A DNA stretch of 64,000 nucleotides from Chondrosia reniformis (lineage: Eukaryota; Porifera; Demospongiae; Chondrillida; Chondrillidae): the NCBI GenBank assembly GCA_947172415.1, contig OX359190.1, positions 9,920,001 to 9,984,000 of the forward strand, read 5' to 3'. Position 1 is the stretch's first letter; each line of letters starts with the position of its first letter. Made by a program: the position numbers and the translations under genes. Below the pieces are notes generated by a model. It was not told the DNA's origin. It worked only from the letters and a program-made list of their open reading frames with translations, and did no database searches. This document shows, piece by piece, positions 49,801 through 60,744 of this stretch.

Positions 49801-52800
49801 CGTTATGTTTGCAGCACAATAGATGGGCTATATACAAATGTAATAAGCTCCTCATGAAACACTCAGTACCAATATTCATATATACAGGGAATGTATGTAG
49901 CAATCATCAGTACAAGTTAGTTGCTATGTAATTCCTATATCAGATGCACTCTTCACTTTGAACTTTGCCCTCTGTCATCATGGACAAACCCTATCCAATC
50001 ACATTTGTACATGTCTAAAGCTCCACACAGCTATATTACTGAAGTGCCATACGCTTAGGATAATGTGCATATGTAATGACTTCATGCGTTCAGTCATAAG
50101 TGTGTACCTTAAAACTGGCACATCTGGTCAATGAGCGAACACTTGAGGAAAATGTACTTCTCATTCGTACAACAAAATGTTTCTGTTTGCTCTGTAGCAT
50201 TTCCTCTTCCAAATCTAAAATTCAGAATGGGAACAGTAATGCTGAGCTCATAAAACCACAATGTGGCAAGTTCAAATGAGTGTCTCCCATCTTACCTGGT
50301 TTGACTGGCCGTTCTCCTGTGAAGATATGAGCCATCTCGTTAAAGTCTTGTGGGTGGACCAGATCCTGTAGAGCCTGGCCAATCACATCGACCTACACTC
50401 AAAACAGATAAAATTGAAAATATTCAAAAATGCTACAGAATTCAAATTATCTACTGATAACATAAAGAAACTATTGTTAAACCAAAACAATTAAATCATT
50501 TCTAAGAGGTACACTTGTAGTATTACTATCACTTATCCAAACATCTTCACTAAAGTCTGTTCATATAAAGTAAAATAGTATTGCAAAATAAACACATAGT
50601 ATTGCATAATACATGGACAAATATTGCTGACTGCTCAATCACCCATGCCAATAACTTAGAGTTCAGATAATCAAGGTACAGATATACATAACTAAGGAAG
50701 TAGTAGTGCATACGTACATAATTAATATGTAGATATGCTAACTCACTTGTCGCAGTCCAATATGTTCACTGATGTTTGTTGATGCATATATAATCTCTCC
50801 TATCGGTGAGACTACGAGCACAAAACCGTCCATAGCTTTCAGCGTCTCCTTCAAAAAGGTCTGCATTCCCCTCAAAACTGTAAAGTAAGAGGAAGTGTTC
50901 TTATAAACCCCTGGACGTACGTATGTACCCAACTGCAAATTCAGTATACTCAACTGCACATTCAGTATACTCAACTCCAAATTCAGTATACTCAAGTAAA
51001 TTTTGTATGTAAGGACATGAGATTTTGATAGAATGTCTGAGAAATATGGCCACAAGGACAGTTTTTGGCTACCAGGCTGTAGTCAGGAAGGGATTATTTG
51101 AAATTCCTCATTCTATAAACTTAGGCTGACAGTGTAATTGATTGCTGTAGTAACATTACAGTAATGAACAGCCAGTTTTTGAATAATTTTTTGACACATC
51201 CAAATTATAGTTGCTGAAAAAGACCCCGGGACACTCAAAAGTTGAAGGACAATCATCTAAATTGCTGTCCACACAAAATTGCTTTCATCTATAATTTTAG
51301 ATTGCTTAATTGTCTCAAATGATAGGATGCACCACCTATTTCATGCTTGAATTCAAAAATCTAAAACTAGTAAAAAATTAAATGGTTGTGCTTTGAGTGA
51401 ATTAACCTCTACCAGTTGATTGCTTGGGAAAGCACTGATGTCAATTAACTGTCTAACTAACAAATTATAAAATTAGGAAGAAATTAACAAGTCTCAACCA
51501 CAAAGACTTTGCACTTTGTTCTGAAGCTGACAGCGGTCAATTTTACAGGAGATGTATATTGATGCGATACAATCCTGTGACATGTATATACAATCCGTTT
51601 TTTTTACAACATTGTAATCAATATCTATTTCTTAGACTTTGATTTTATTAACTCTTTACATTCTGGTATTCATTTATTTAAAATTAAGACAGAACTAAGG
51701 ATTCAAGGAAAACTTCCAGAAAGACTTCATGGGTCACTGATGATAAGTGATATTCCCAAAAACAGCTGTCTGGCCCAGTGGAACAAAGTAATAAAGAGAA
51801 GACTCTTGTATCCTCATCTAAAGCTCTCTCCAGGTTTAGCTCTCCATAGGCCTTTTACTATAAACATTTGGAAAATGTGATTTCAATTACTCTTCTCTGT
51901 AAGATAATTCAGTTTGTATCTCTGTATCAGACACTGCTCAAATCAAACGTACATTCCAAAGGCCACAAGACTAGCCTCATTACATAAGTACATACTTTAA
52001 AGTATTTGAGAAGCTGTCATGGCAGCTGTTAATTGGTTTAGAAATACTTAAATTGAACAATATTCCCTTGAATAATCAACAAGAATCTCATTAGGTAATA
52101 ATTTTATTAACTACAAATAGGTATGTAGCTTAAATTATCATCTCCATTTTCTCAGTACAAACACTCATCAATATCACTCAATAGGAGACTTGTAAATTAT
52201 AAAGTATTGGTTGGTGCGAAATTTAGATCATGTAAAATTACAAAGAGACTTGAAGAACTACAAACTCCAACCAACCAGTGACATCACTAAATGTGTTTTG
52301 ACAACAAATATAACCAACTCTACTGTATACAGATCTTGGATACTTCAGTATAACTCTGGGTCACTTTGGATATTATAAAACTTGAGATGGTCCAGTATCA
52401 GGTCAAGGAACCACAGGTCACCATTAATATGTACAAGTCTCCAGAACACTAGCAACTCCCCACCTTCAGCACTCACACCTTCAGCAGTCACACCTCCAGC
52501 ACTCACACCTCCAGCACTCACACCTCCAGCACTCACACCTTCAGCAGTCACACCTCCACAAAGAGGAGCTGATTCATGTCACTAGGGAACACCTCTAGGT
52601 GCCAGAAGAGACTGTCAGTGATATCAAATAACAATTGGTCAGCATAACAAATTGTACACTGGTTTATAGGCCATAGAGAGACATTCTACAGTGTCTACTG
52701 CAATGATAAACCATGAAAATTTCAAAGAGCTTAACATCATTTCCCTATAATACATATGTATGTACATATCTATGTCACTGATAAAGGGTGGCATTCCCAG

Positions 52801-55800
52801 AAACAGTTGTCTGGTCCAGTGGAGCGAAAGAAAAAAGGGAAGACTTTTGTATCTTCAGCCAAAGCTCTTCTTTAGGTTTAGTTCCCTATAGGTATTTTAC
52901 TGTAGAATGTAGGAAATGTTTTACATTGTTCATATTCAATCTACAGAAGGCACTTTGTAATCTTATTCTTATATTGCAAGGATCCACAGAGACCAACAAA
53001 AAGAGAAAGATTCCCAGGGTCACTGATGAAGGGTGGAAATCCCAGAAACAGCTGTCTGACCCAATGGATGAAGAAAGAGAAGAAGCCCAAAGATATCCTC
53101 ATCCAGAGCTCTTAAGTTTGCCTCAAGTAGTTACTAGTCTAATTTAAATCTATCCTCTTTACGCTTCCTTAGACATGATAACCACAATGTTTGGAATGTG
53201 ATGTTCTAGACTGTACTACTTTGTAATCTTTACTTGTAACAGTCCATATACTTATTACATCACACTTGGTACACAAAACCTTGCAGAACTACATATAAAC
53301 TGATTCATCAATTACAATCTACTGAATTTCTCTAGTTTTAGTTTCAACATTTGCTATTGACTGCTCAAAACACAATTGTGATTAACAAAGGCGTGGATGT
53401 TATATACTTCAATTAAACACTATGAGACTGTATGTGTGAAGCCGTATTGTATGTACAGTAACCTTACAAGCAACCGACCTCAAGGAAATGATCAACATAG
53501 AAAACAGAAAAACAAATTCTATCGGCAGTCAATTACTGGTATTATGGTCACTGAGTAACTTACACACACTGCCACACCCACTTACACACTCTGCCACACC
53601 CACTTACACACTCTGCCACACCCACTTACACACTCTGCCACACCCACTTACACACACTGTCACACCCACTTACACACTCTGCCACACCCACTTACACACT
53701 CTGCCACACCCACTTACACACTCTGCCACACCCACTTACACACTCTGCCACACCCACTTACATTTAGGAACCAATTCTTTCTTCTTATGTTTGCTAGAGA
53801 CCAGAGCCATGTTTCCATTCTGGTTTCCATTTTCTGACATTGAATTTCGGCATTTGATGTAACTGATAGCCACTCGCAATACACTAACTCTGTCCAGATC
53901 CTTTGTGTCCTGTTTGTCGAGTGGAATAGAGTCTGCCATTTCAACATAGGTCTGGTTCTCCTTTTGTCTCCTTGAGGTGGTTGAGTCCTTCTCCAGTTTG
54001 CTCTCAGCACAGGATCTGAGTACATAAGGAAAGACCTTTGTTCACTTGTGGTTGGCTGGAAATGTACACATGTGACTTTACATGCAAAGCAACAGAAACC
54101 ATGCATTTTAACACAAATACTTGGCATTTAGATGCCTCTAATTTTGATGAATACAACGCATGAGAGTTGAACCATTCCAAAGACAATCTAGAAATCCTCA
54201 TTCTATTAACTTCTCAGCATAAAAAATATTATTTAAATGTATCCACATTTCATGCTCTATTTACAAGTCAGTTTCAGTGTACTATTGGTCACTTTGTACT
54301 GTACACATGACCCAAGGCTACCAATGAGATCAGAGGATTTCATAAATTCCTGACAGGTAACTGACCTTAGGGGAATCCCCATTCTCTATGAAGAATGTGT
54401 CTGGTTGGTTGGCAATAAAATTCAATTAAAGAATATCTCTTCATTCTTAAGTTACCATAGGAATATTATAAGTTAGTAGTAATTTGCTTATTTTTACACA
54501 CAGACAATGAACAAATCTGTTTCCATGGTAACCAAAAATGACATTCAAAGTGGTGTCAAGTAAGGAGGCTAGTGATATCAGATTAGGGTCGTTGCTAAAT
54601 AAGGAAGTGGGTGTTTCAAGCATGAAAGATGACAGAGGAACAAAGTCGCAATCATTCTAAATGCAGAAATGTCTTTGGCAATGACAAACAGGTGGAACAT
54701 ATGCTAAATGTATTCACTGAATGGTTAGTTCACATGCAGCCTTTAACAATTGGCTGTTTGAATTTCACAAGTTGATATGGATTAATGATCAAAAACAGTG
54801 ATTCAATTAACAATTTCACCACACCCTATAATGTCAGTATATATATAACATCTGTGATGTATCTCAAACACCTTTGATTGGCTACCTAAGAATTCCCCTG
54901 AGGTCATAAATGTCTGACAGAAGGCTTCAATCACCAAATAGCATTCTTCAATGTAAACTCAGTCTAAATACAGGTTATCAAGAGGTCTTATGTGCATGTA
55001 TGTATATGTGCATGTATGTATATGTGCATGTATGTATATGTGCATGTATGTATATGTGCTAGGAGAGTGTAGATTTTGGGGTGTCATGTGATAGTCATGT
55101 GACAATACCCGGAGACACATTCCCAGACAATTAATGTTATTGATCACAAGATACAACACAGACACCTTGTCCAATGGAGCTTCAACAATGGATTACCTCA
55201 ATTTAATTTCTATGACTTCAGATGAAAGCTCCAGAGTGCATGAGTGTGTGAAGGTGGTATTATAAACAGTAAGACCTTCCATTAATGACATTAGGGATTT
55301 ACTTCCAATTGACACCAGCAGATATTATTAAAGTTTTGCGCACTTCTAAAATCCCTTTTCAGTTACAAGTACGTACGTATATCAACAAAAAGTTTGGATA
55401 AATTGTTTCAAAATAAAATTATAAACAAGTTCCTATCCAGTCCCCTAATACCAGACGAGCATAATCTCTACTTAAGTATACATAGTTAGACGATAGGGAT
55501 CTCTTTTAACTGCGCCAAACTTACCTCTGACATGGTTCATCTTTATCCAGAAACAAACTGCGTCTCTAGATGCTCAAAAGACTAAAGATGAACCATCTCA
55601 AAGGTAAGTACGTATATATTAGCTGTGAATTCAACAAGCCCAATTTGCTATTGTACTAGATTAATAGAGGACATCAAAGACACTCGGGTCCTCCAGCCAA
55701 TATGTCTTCTTGAATATAGTGCGAGTATCCTGAAGACATTGCAGCAGCAGAAGGTGCTGAATTGAAGTCTGGCCCTCTTCTGAGGTAAATGATTGCTTAA

Positions 55801-57407
55801 ATAGTGAAGGTCTGGAGAATGAAACCTTTCCAACTAAAGTGCGTAATTTAGATGGACATTATCCACCAGTGACCCCCAGCACATCTAACTACAAAGATAT
55901 TTGATGAGCTAGCTGGGTTCCAACACTAGCCCCTCAATAATGTGACAAATACCAAAGTGTGCACTTGTGATTCAAGTGCCACTTCAGTAGAAATATGCCT
56001 GAGGACTAAAACAAGAAGACAAAGGGTCACTGATGAAGGGTGGTTCCTAGAAACAGCTGCCTGGCCAAGTGAAGTAGAAGAAAAGTTGATTTTAAACTAT
56101 CCTCATCCAAAGCTCTATCAAGTAATAAATATTAAGTACTTTCCCAGACTCATAGTGATGTCAATCATACACACAGTAAAATGGTGTAGATCACTAAATC
56201 TAGTTAATACAAATATGGCAAGACCTACCTCCATGTATCAAGAAATTTTTAAATTTGTATCAACTTATCATTCTTGATAAGTTTTGCAATAAAGTAAATA
56301 AACACAGTACATGATTATTATTTACACTTTGAGAAGACTTGTATTCACTTTAACACTTTGACAAAGAAACAAATATTTATATTTTGTAATATCAACAAAC
56401 ATGACATTGACCTAATAAACATTCATCACAAATAATCAATTAAAGCTGCTTTGGATAGAGACAAATTTGAGGAGAAACACATTGATGGCTTCAATTCTAC
56501 CTCAATAGTATCTGAAATAGTGCCGCTTGCTTGTGAATGCCATTAAATACAATTTTAGGCAGACAACTTTGTGAATGCTTTTGTCCATAAGTAGCAATTA
56601 ATTAATGATACACTTTGTACCAGGAGGTTTATTCTCTATACAATGAACATATATCAGTTCAATAAACACTTGAAACTCGGGGAGACCTGTATATATCTGG
56701 ACAACCACAAGTGTTAATTTCCTAGCCATATATTTAAGTGAGTCTTCACAGATTAAACGATCAGGTTCCCTTAATGGATATGTTAGCTTTATTTCTGAAA
56801 ATGGTATCTTTCGGAGCGACCATTGAGCAATACGCGATATAGATAGCTCGTATTGTCTCGTTCAAGCTAATTGAATGCGAAGGTCAATGCATTCATAATG
56901 GAATATGTACAATCCTAGTTCGTCACTTCCACGGTCAGTTTATTCGGAGAGCGCCCAAGACTGACTTGCGAATAGTTGAGGTCACTTTAGATAAACACTA
57001 ACAACAACACAATATTGTTATACAAACACTTGTCGTAAATTACAATTTATAATCATCTTCCTCAACCCCACTTTAAATTTACTAACGAACAACTCTTACG
57101 AATATCAGGCCATCGCCAGTAAAGCGCTAAATATTCCTAGGGTACATAACAGTTAGTGTTTTAAATTAAACCAAAAATACGAAATGTGTGGACATGAAAA
57201 TGTTGTTTACAACGAGAAAATACTTCTCACTACAAGTGCAGACTTTCTTCTTTAATCCAACTTCCACTACACTTCAAAGAGTTAGATTTGTACCCGCGGT
57301 TGTAAGGATCGTCGGGTCGTGTTGGATTGACTAGGATGGCTCATCTCTACTTACCGTCTCTTGTTACCCGACAGAGACTGAGAATTTTCCGTCCTTTTCG
57401 CATCCAT
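46851..57407 (-). CDS. bHLH-PAS transcription factor, alpha-class (HIF/SIM/Trh-like)
   Basis: Ten exons join in phase to 691 aa: 57407-57355, 54015-53762, 50877-50747, 50392-50296, 50214-50108, 49827-49751, 49565-49452, 49254-49142, 48851-48704, 47832-46851. The bHLH is LEKDSTTSRRQKENQTYVEM, IPLDKQDTKDLDRVSVLRVA and ISYIKCRN; the SRR-x-KE pattern is typical of the HIF/Sim/Trachealess side of the family. PAS-A includes AMDGFVLVVSPIGEIIYAST and VDVIGQALQDLVHPQDF. PAS-B includes RIILGYDPSDMM and AFFHPGDLSPEH, with a PAC-type end FRVMTKWGNWVWTRALKE. The ~326-aa last exon is Pro/Ser/Thr-rich (YLNDLLTSPPITPP) and probably activates transcription. No LxxLAP prolyl-hydroxylation motif is visible, so HIF-type oxygen control is unlikely. 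Such proteins dimerise with ARNT and bind E-box-like sites. Introns hold several repeats. Confidence 0.9.
47925..48185 (-). repeat. Dispersed 'VTDEG' repeat, reverse copy
   Basis: Reverse-orientation relative of 38841-39030 in a bHLH-PAS intron, longer and including the core CCCTTCATCAGTGATCCTGGG and TCCACTGGGTCAGACAGC. Confidence 0.75.
51695..51862 (+). repeat. Dispersed 'VTDEG' repeat copy
   Basis: GGTCACTGATGATAAGTGAT, AACAGCTGTCTGGCCCAGTG and TCCTCATCTAAAGCTCTCTC mark this family member in a bHLH-PAS intron. Confidence 0.7.
52465..52562. repeat. 15 bp minisatellite in bHLH-PAS intron
   Basis: About seven copies of CTCACACCTCCAGCA (variant TTCAGCAGT) between the exons at 53762 and 50877. 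Confidence 0.85.
52768..53122 (+). repeat. Two adjacent 'VTDEG' repeat copies
   Basis: Two family members lie in tandem at 52768-52910 and 52978-53122. The second has the clearest open reading (RVTDEGWKSQKQLSDPMDEE), suggesting the repeat derives from, or mimics, coding sequence. Confidence 0.7.
53549..53768. repeat. 22 bp minisatellite spanning the bHLH exon splice donor
   Basis: About ten copies of CTTACACACTCTGCCACACCCA (plus strand). On the transcript strand each unit reads GTAAGTGGGTGTGGCAGAGT plus GT, and the first unit begins exactly at the exon boundary (53762/53761), so every unit carries another GTAAGT. Confidence 0.92.
54990..55060. repeat. 16 bp microsatellite in bHLH-PAS intron 1
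   Basis: Four to five copies of TGTGCATGTATGTATA in the long first intron (54016-57354). The rest of that intron shows dispersed repeats and no gene. Confidence 0.85.
55530..55605. mobile_element. Hairpin element in bHLH-PAS intron 1
   Basis: Inverted repeat: GGTTCATCTTTATCCAG on the left against CTAAAGATGAACC on the right, with AACTGCGTCTCTAGATGC in the loop. It shares the GGTTCATCTTT end and the GCGTCTCTAGA core with the repeat at 33636. Probably a MITE. Confidence 0.55.
55995..56135 (+). repeat. Dispersed 'VTDEG' repeat copy
   Basis: GGGTCACTGATGAAGGGTGG, AAACAGCTGCCTGGCCAAGT and TCCTCATCCAAAGCTC identify another member in bHLH-PAS intron 1. Confidence 0.7.
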
Positions 57408-57756
57408 TCTTCGCTCTCCCTAGGTCTCGATTCGGTCAAAAGTTTCCTCCAGAGCCGCTAGACTAGTGAATAAAATTATTACGTATCTGTTAAATCGGGT
57501 AGACGAAAGATACGAAGAATAACGTATTCCGGATGTTTTGCCCTTATATGGCAGGCGGTAGGAAGGTCGTTGCAACTTGCCTTTGATTCTACCTTTATTA
57601 TATTAGCGCACTTTCCAACACACGCCTCACTCTGAAACCGCAATTAACAGGCACTGGAAAGTAATCTCCAGTCGTATAAACCAAGAGCATGACGACACAT
57701 TCTCTATAACGAAATGAGCCATTTAACAAAATTGAGAGTGCATTTACTGAGTAAAG

Positions 57757-60163
57757 TTAGATTGGAATTCTTTCAACTGTTCCAACTCCAATAAATCCAT
57801 TGTATATAAAATGGTTAGAAAATGGTTCATCTTTCCCTGAAATGGCCTATGGAGGGAGATGGAGGGAGAAGGAGAGAGATATTTGGAGCTTAACAATTTG
57901 TCACTTAAAATATACAGTAATAGATATATTATAAAACTGAACATATAAATTGCAGATTGCAAGAAATAAACTTACTAATTGAATGCTTACAAATATAAAC
58001 AATATGGAAGTAAATGAACAGCTTCATGTTAATTTAGATCCATAAATTTTGAAAAATTTGAAACATCCAAGATCAGAATATTTTTGTTCAATTAAAATAT
58101 TAACCAGTTAAATGACTTGCATTATATCAAAAGTGTAAAACCCTACCTTTATCATTTCCTGTGCCAGGACTCCTCCCACTATAGTGCACACGGGACTCAG
58201 TTCACATGAAGAGTACCTAGTTTGGGAAGGACACAGTCTAGCAAAATGATTGCAGACAGCATGGATGATACATATACACTGGTTCCTCGTGTGACCTACT
58301 CTAAACAGGAAGCATCAATGATGTCATCGCTCAAGCCCAGCTTCTCTAGAGTGACTGTTCTTAAGTCGGCAAGTGTTGATTTATCCTCTAACTTGTTGCT
58401 AGGAGCTCGGCCCTCTTTGTCATAAAAGGCTTGTAAAACTGTGATATATGAATAATCTAACACACCATTTTCATCACATGCTACATCTACTTATTAAGAG
58501 TATAAAGCCCTATATAGAACTAAACCTAGGGAGAGCTTTGGATGAGGATACAAGAGTTTTCTCCTTCTACTTCTCTTCTTCTCCACTGGGCCAGACAGCT
58601 GGGAATTTCACCATATGAAATTCAATTAATGAGACACCAGTCAACTATTTACTCAAACATGTTATTATAATAAAATGCCATCAACAAATTGCAAAGTAAA
58701 ATAACTCACTTTTAATGATAAAAAAAGTGCTAGACAGCTTTTTAATTACTTTTGCTGGTAACTTTGACCAATCAAATTGCTCTACTGACTTTAATGTACA
58801 AAACTCTACACTCTTCTTCTCCATTTTTGGTTCATTATCCTCCTCCACCCTCAGCTTCTCACTCTCTCCTTCCCTCTCCACCATGCTCCTCTTTCTTCCA
58901 CTTGCTCTCCTCTTCTTCTCCACATCCACTACCCCAGACTTGGCTGCCACTTCTGTTATGTAACCATGGCAACACAGGTCAACAAAGTAGTATCCATAGT
59001 AACCCCATGTGTCACCACAATAGAACTTGATCTCTCTTTGATGGCAAATTTCATTAACTTTTAGCTAATAGCAAAAGTATATATCCAAAACTGAAGAGAA
59101 TATTCTAGTAAAATGTTCAGTGTATTTTAGTATATTTCAGTATATCTCAGTATATTTCTGCATACCATAGTATCTGAGGTGGCTCCTGAGACACACACAA
59201 TGTCAAATTGTTCAAAATAGTCTTCCGCCTTCTCCTCTAACACGCTTGTGTCTGCTTGGATGGAAACATTGGGATTTAGAGCCTGTAACCGTGGTAACGC
59301 AGCAACGGACCTCTACAGAAAGAGAAAATGTCAATTAATAGCTTCATTACATCAAACTCCTCAAAAGTGGGTGGATGAGATGGATTGCTCAACAAGATTA
59401 GGATAGATAGTATCCTAAGAGAATCCTGATAGTATCCTAAGAATATCCTGATAGTATCCTGAAAATATCAATATCCTAGCTACTTTGCTGTACATGTACC
59501 TCTTTCCCAATCATGTCAACTGGTACTAGTAATCTGATTCCAATGTCAGAGTCCTTGAAGGTCTGGTGGTCAAGGATTGTGAGTGACTTGATGCCACCCA
59601 GAACAACATTCTTGCACACTTCAGCAGTCAGTCCCGTTAGACCACACACAAGCACTCGACATCCTCTCAACCTAACACAAGAAATGGATAATCAATACTC
59701 CATTTTCTCACATGCTACATCTACTTAAGCGGATAAAGGCCTATAGGGAACTAAATCTAGTGAGAGCTTTGGATGAGGATACAAGAATTTTCTCCTTCTT
59801 CTCTTCTTCTCCACTTGGCCAGACAGCTGTGAATTTCACTCACTGATTATTTTAGTTAAGAGATGATTGCGAGTGAATTACTTTAATACAAGCCTGAATT
59901 GTCTACTACTAATAATTGTTACAATAGACAACCAACAAAGAGATCAAGATTGACAGAGAAGAGACAAGCATTAATTAAATCAGTTAAAAAAAAAGAAGCA
60001 TACTTTCTTAATTTCAGCCTATCCTATTCTATTGGGTTTAACTGCTCTACAGTGCTAATTTCAAAATGTACCTTTTCTGCGCCTCGACGCCCCACAGTCG
60101 TATCTGTCTGTCGTACTGCTCCGCCTCAGCCTCGCTCAACTGCTGATCCGCGAGGCCTTGCAT
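57757..60163 (-). CDS. SAE1: SUMO-activating enzyme subunit 1 (AOS1)
   Basis: Seven exons join in phase to 354 aa (human SAE1 has 346): 60163-60072, 59671-59500, 59312-59166, 59064-58710, 58438-58300, 58216-58147, 57846-57757. Motifs in order: EAEQYDRQIRLWGVEAQK, the classic start of E1 adenylation halves; RVLVCGLTGLTAEVCKNVVL (nucleotide-binding region); SLTILDHQTF; FEQFDIVCVSG; IKFYCGDTWGYYGYYFVDL; a charged, Lys/Glu-rich insert as in other SAE1 proteins; LQAFYDKEGRAPSN; CTIVGGVLAQEMIK; and a short C-terminal strand. It lacks the catalytic Cys domain, as expected, since SAE1 pairs with UBA2/SAE2 to adenylate SUMO. Its promoter is shared with the divergent kinase gene and was duplicated to the right (63453-63545). 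Confidence 0.96.
58440..58620 (-). repeat. Dispersed 'VTDEG' repeat, reverse copy in SAE1 intron
   Basis: CACATGCTACATCTACTTAT, GAGAGCTTTGGATGAGGATA and CCACTGGGCCAGACAGCTGG mark a reverse-orientation member between SAE1 exons 4 and 5. Confidence 0.7.
59690..59850 (-). repeat. Dispersed 'VTDEG' repeat, reverse copy in SAE1 intron 1
   Basis: Closely resembles the copy at 58440-58620 (CACATGCTACATCTACTTAA, GAGAGCTTTGGATGAGGATA, CCACTTGGCCAGACAGCTGT). Both are reverse-orientation copies within SAE1 introns. Confidence 0.7.
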
Positions 60164-60744
60164 TGCTTCTAGTGGTCCCGGATACAACTTCTAATTTTTG
60201 TTTCCAAGTTTGGTTTTAGAACGACACAAATTAGGTTCTTTTTGAGGGTATTTCCCGCTACCACTTCTCCACTGTGCTGAAATGGGGTTTCAACAGTATA
60301 ACAGATTTAGTGAGAAAGATTTTCTCCCCGCACCACTTTGAATGGTAAATTAATAGGTATAAAGAGTCATTTGCTATATGAACCATCCAATTTCAAGATT
60401 GAGATCTACACATAATAAGTATATTAACTTTTTAATTGTAACATTTTTGTAGATTTTGTACATCTACATGAACGAAGAATCGGATTTTTCTGATAATCTG
60501 TTCTTCTTTAAATTCTTCAAATATATAGCTAAACCAGATCGGTCCCTGAAAGTACAACGTCTACCTCTAAATGTTTCGTAATTTTAAACTTACTATACAT
60601 GTAGAGTATGTATGTAACTATAGAAAGATAGTGTTATATCTGGTTGGCATTTTTATATGCCATGGGCACATACGTTATAATAATAAATATATGCAGCGAC
60701 AAAAGTCCCAAATATGTATGGTCACTCCTCCGACCAGTTCCAAA
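60164..60744. promoter_or_regulatory. Divergent promoter region, SAE1 / kinase-Kelch
   Basis: 60164-60281 is homologous to 63486-63600 upstream of the second kinase copy (GTATCCGGGACC, TTGGTTTTAGAACGACACAA, TTTGAGGGTATTTCCC), so this is the shared promoter. In the second copy the kinase ATG follows at once. Here the aligned ATG (60282) opens only 19 codons, and the kinase frame starts several hundred bases on, so the first exon has changed or a 5' intron exists. Confidence 0.6.
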
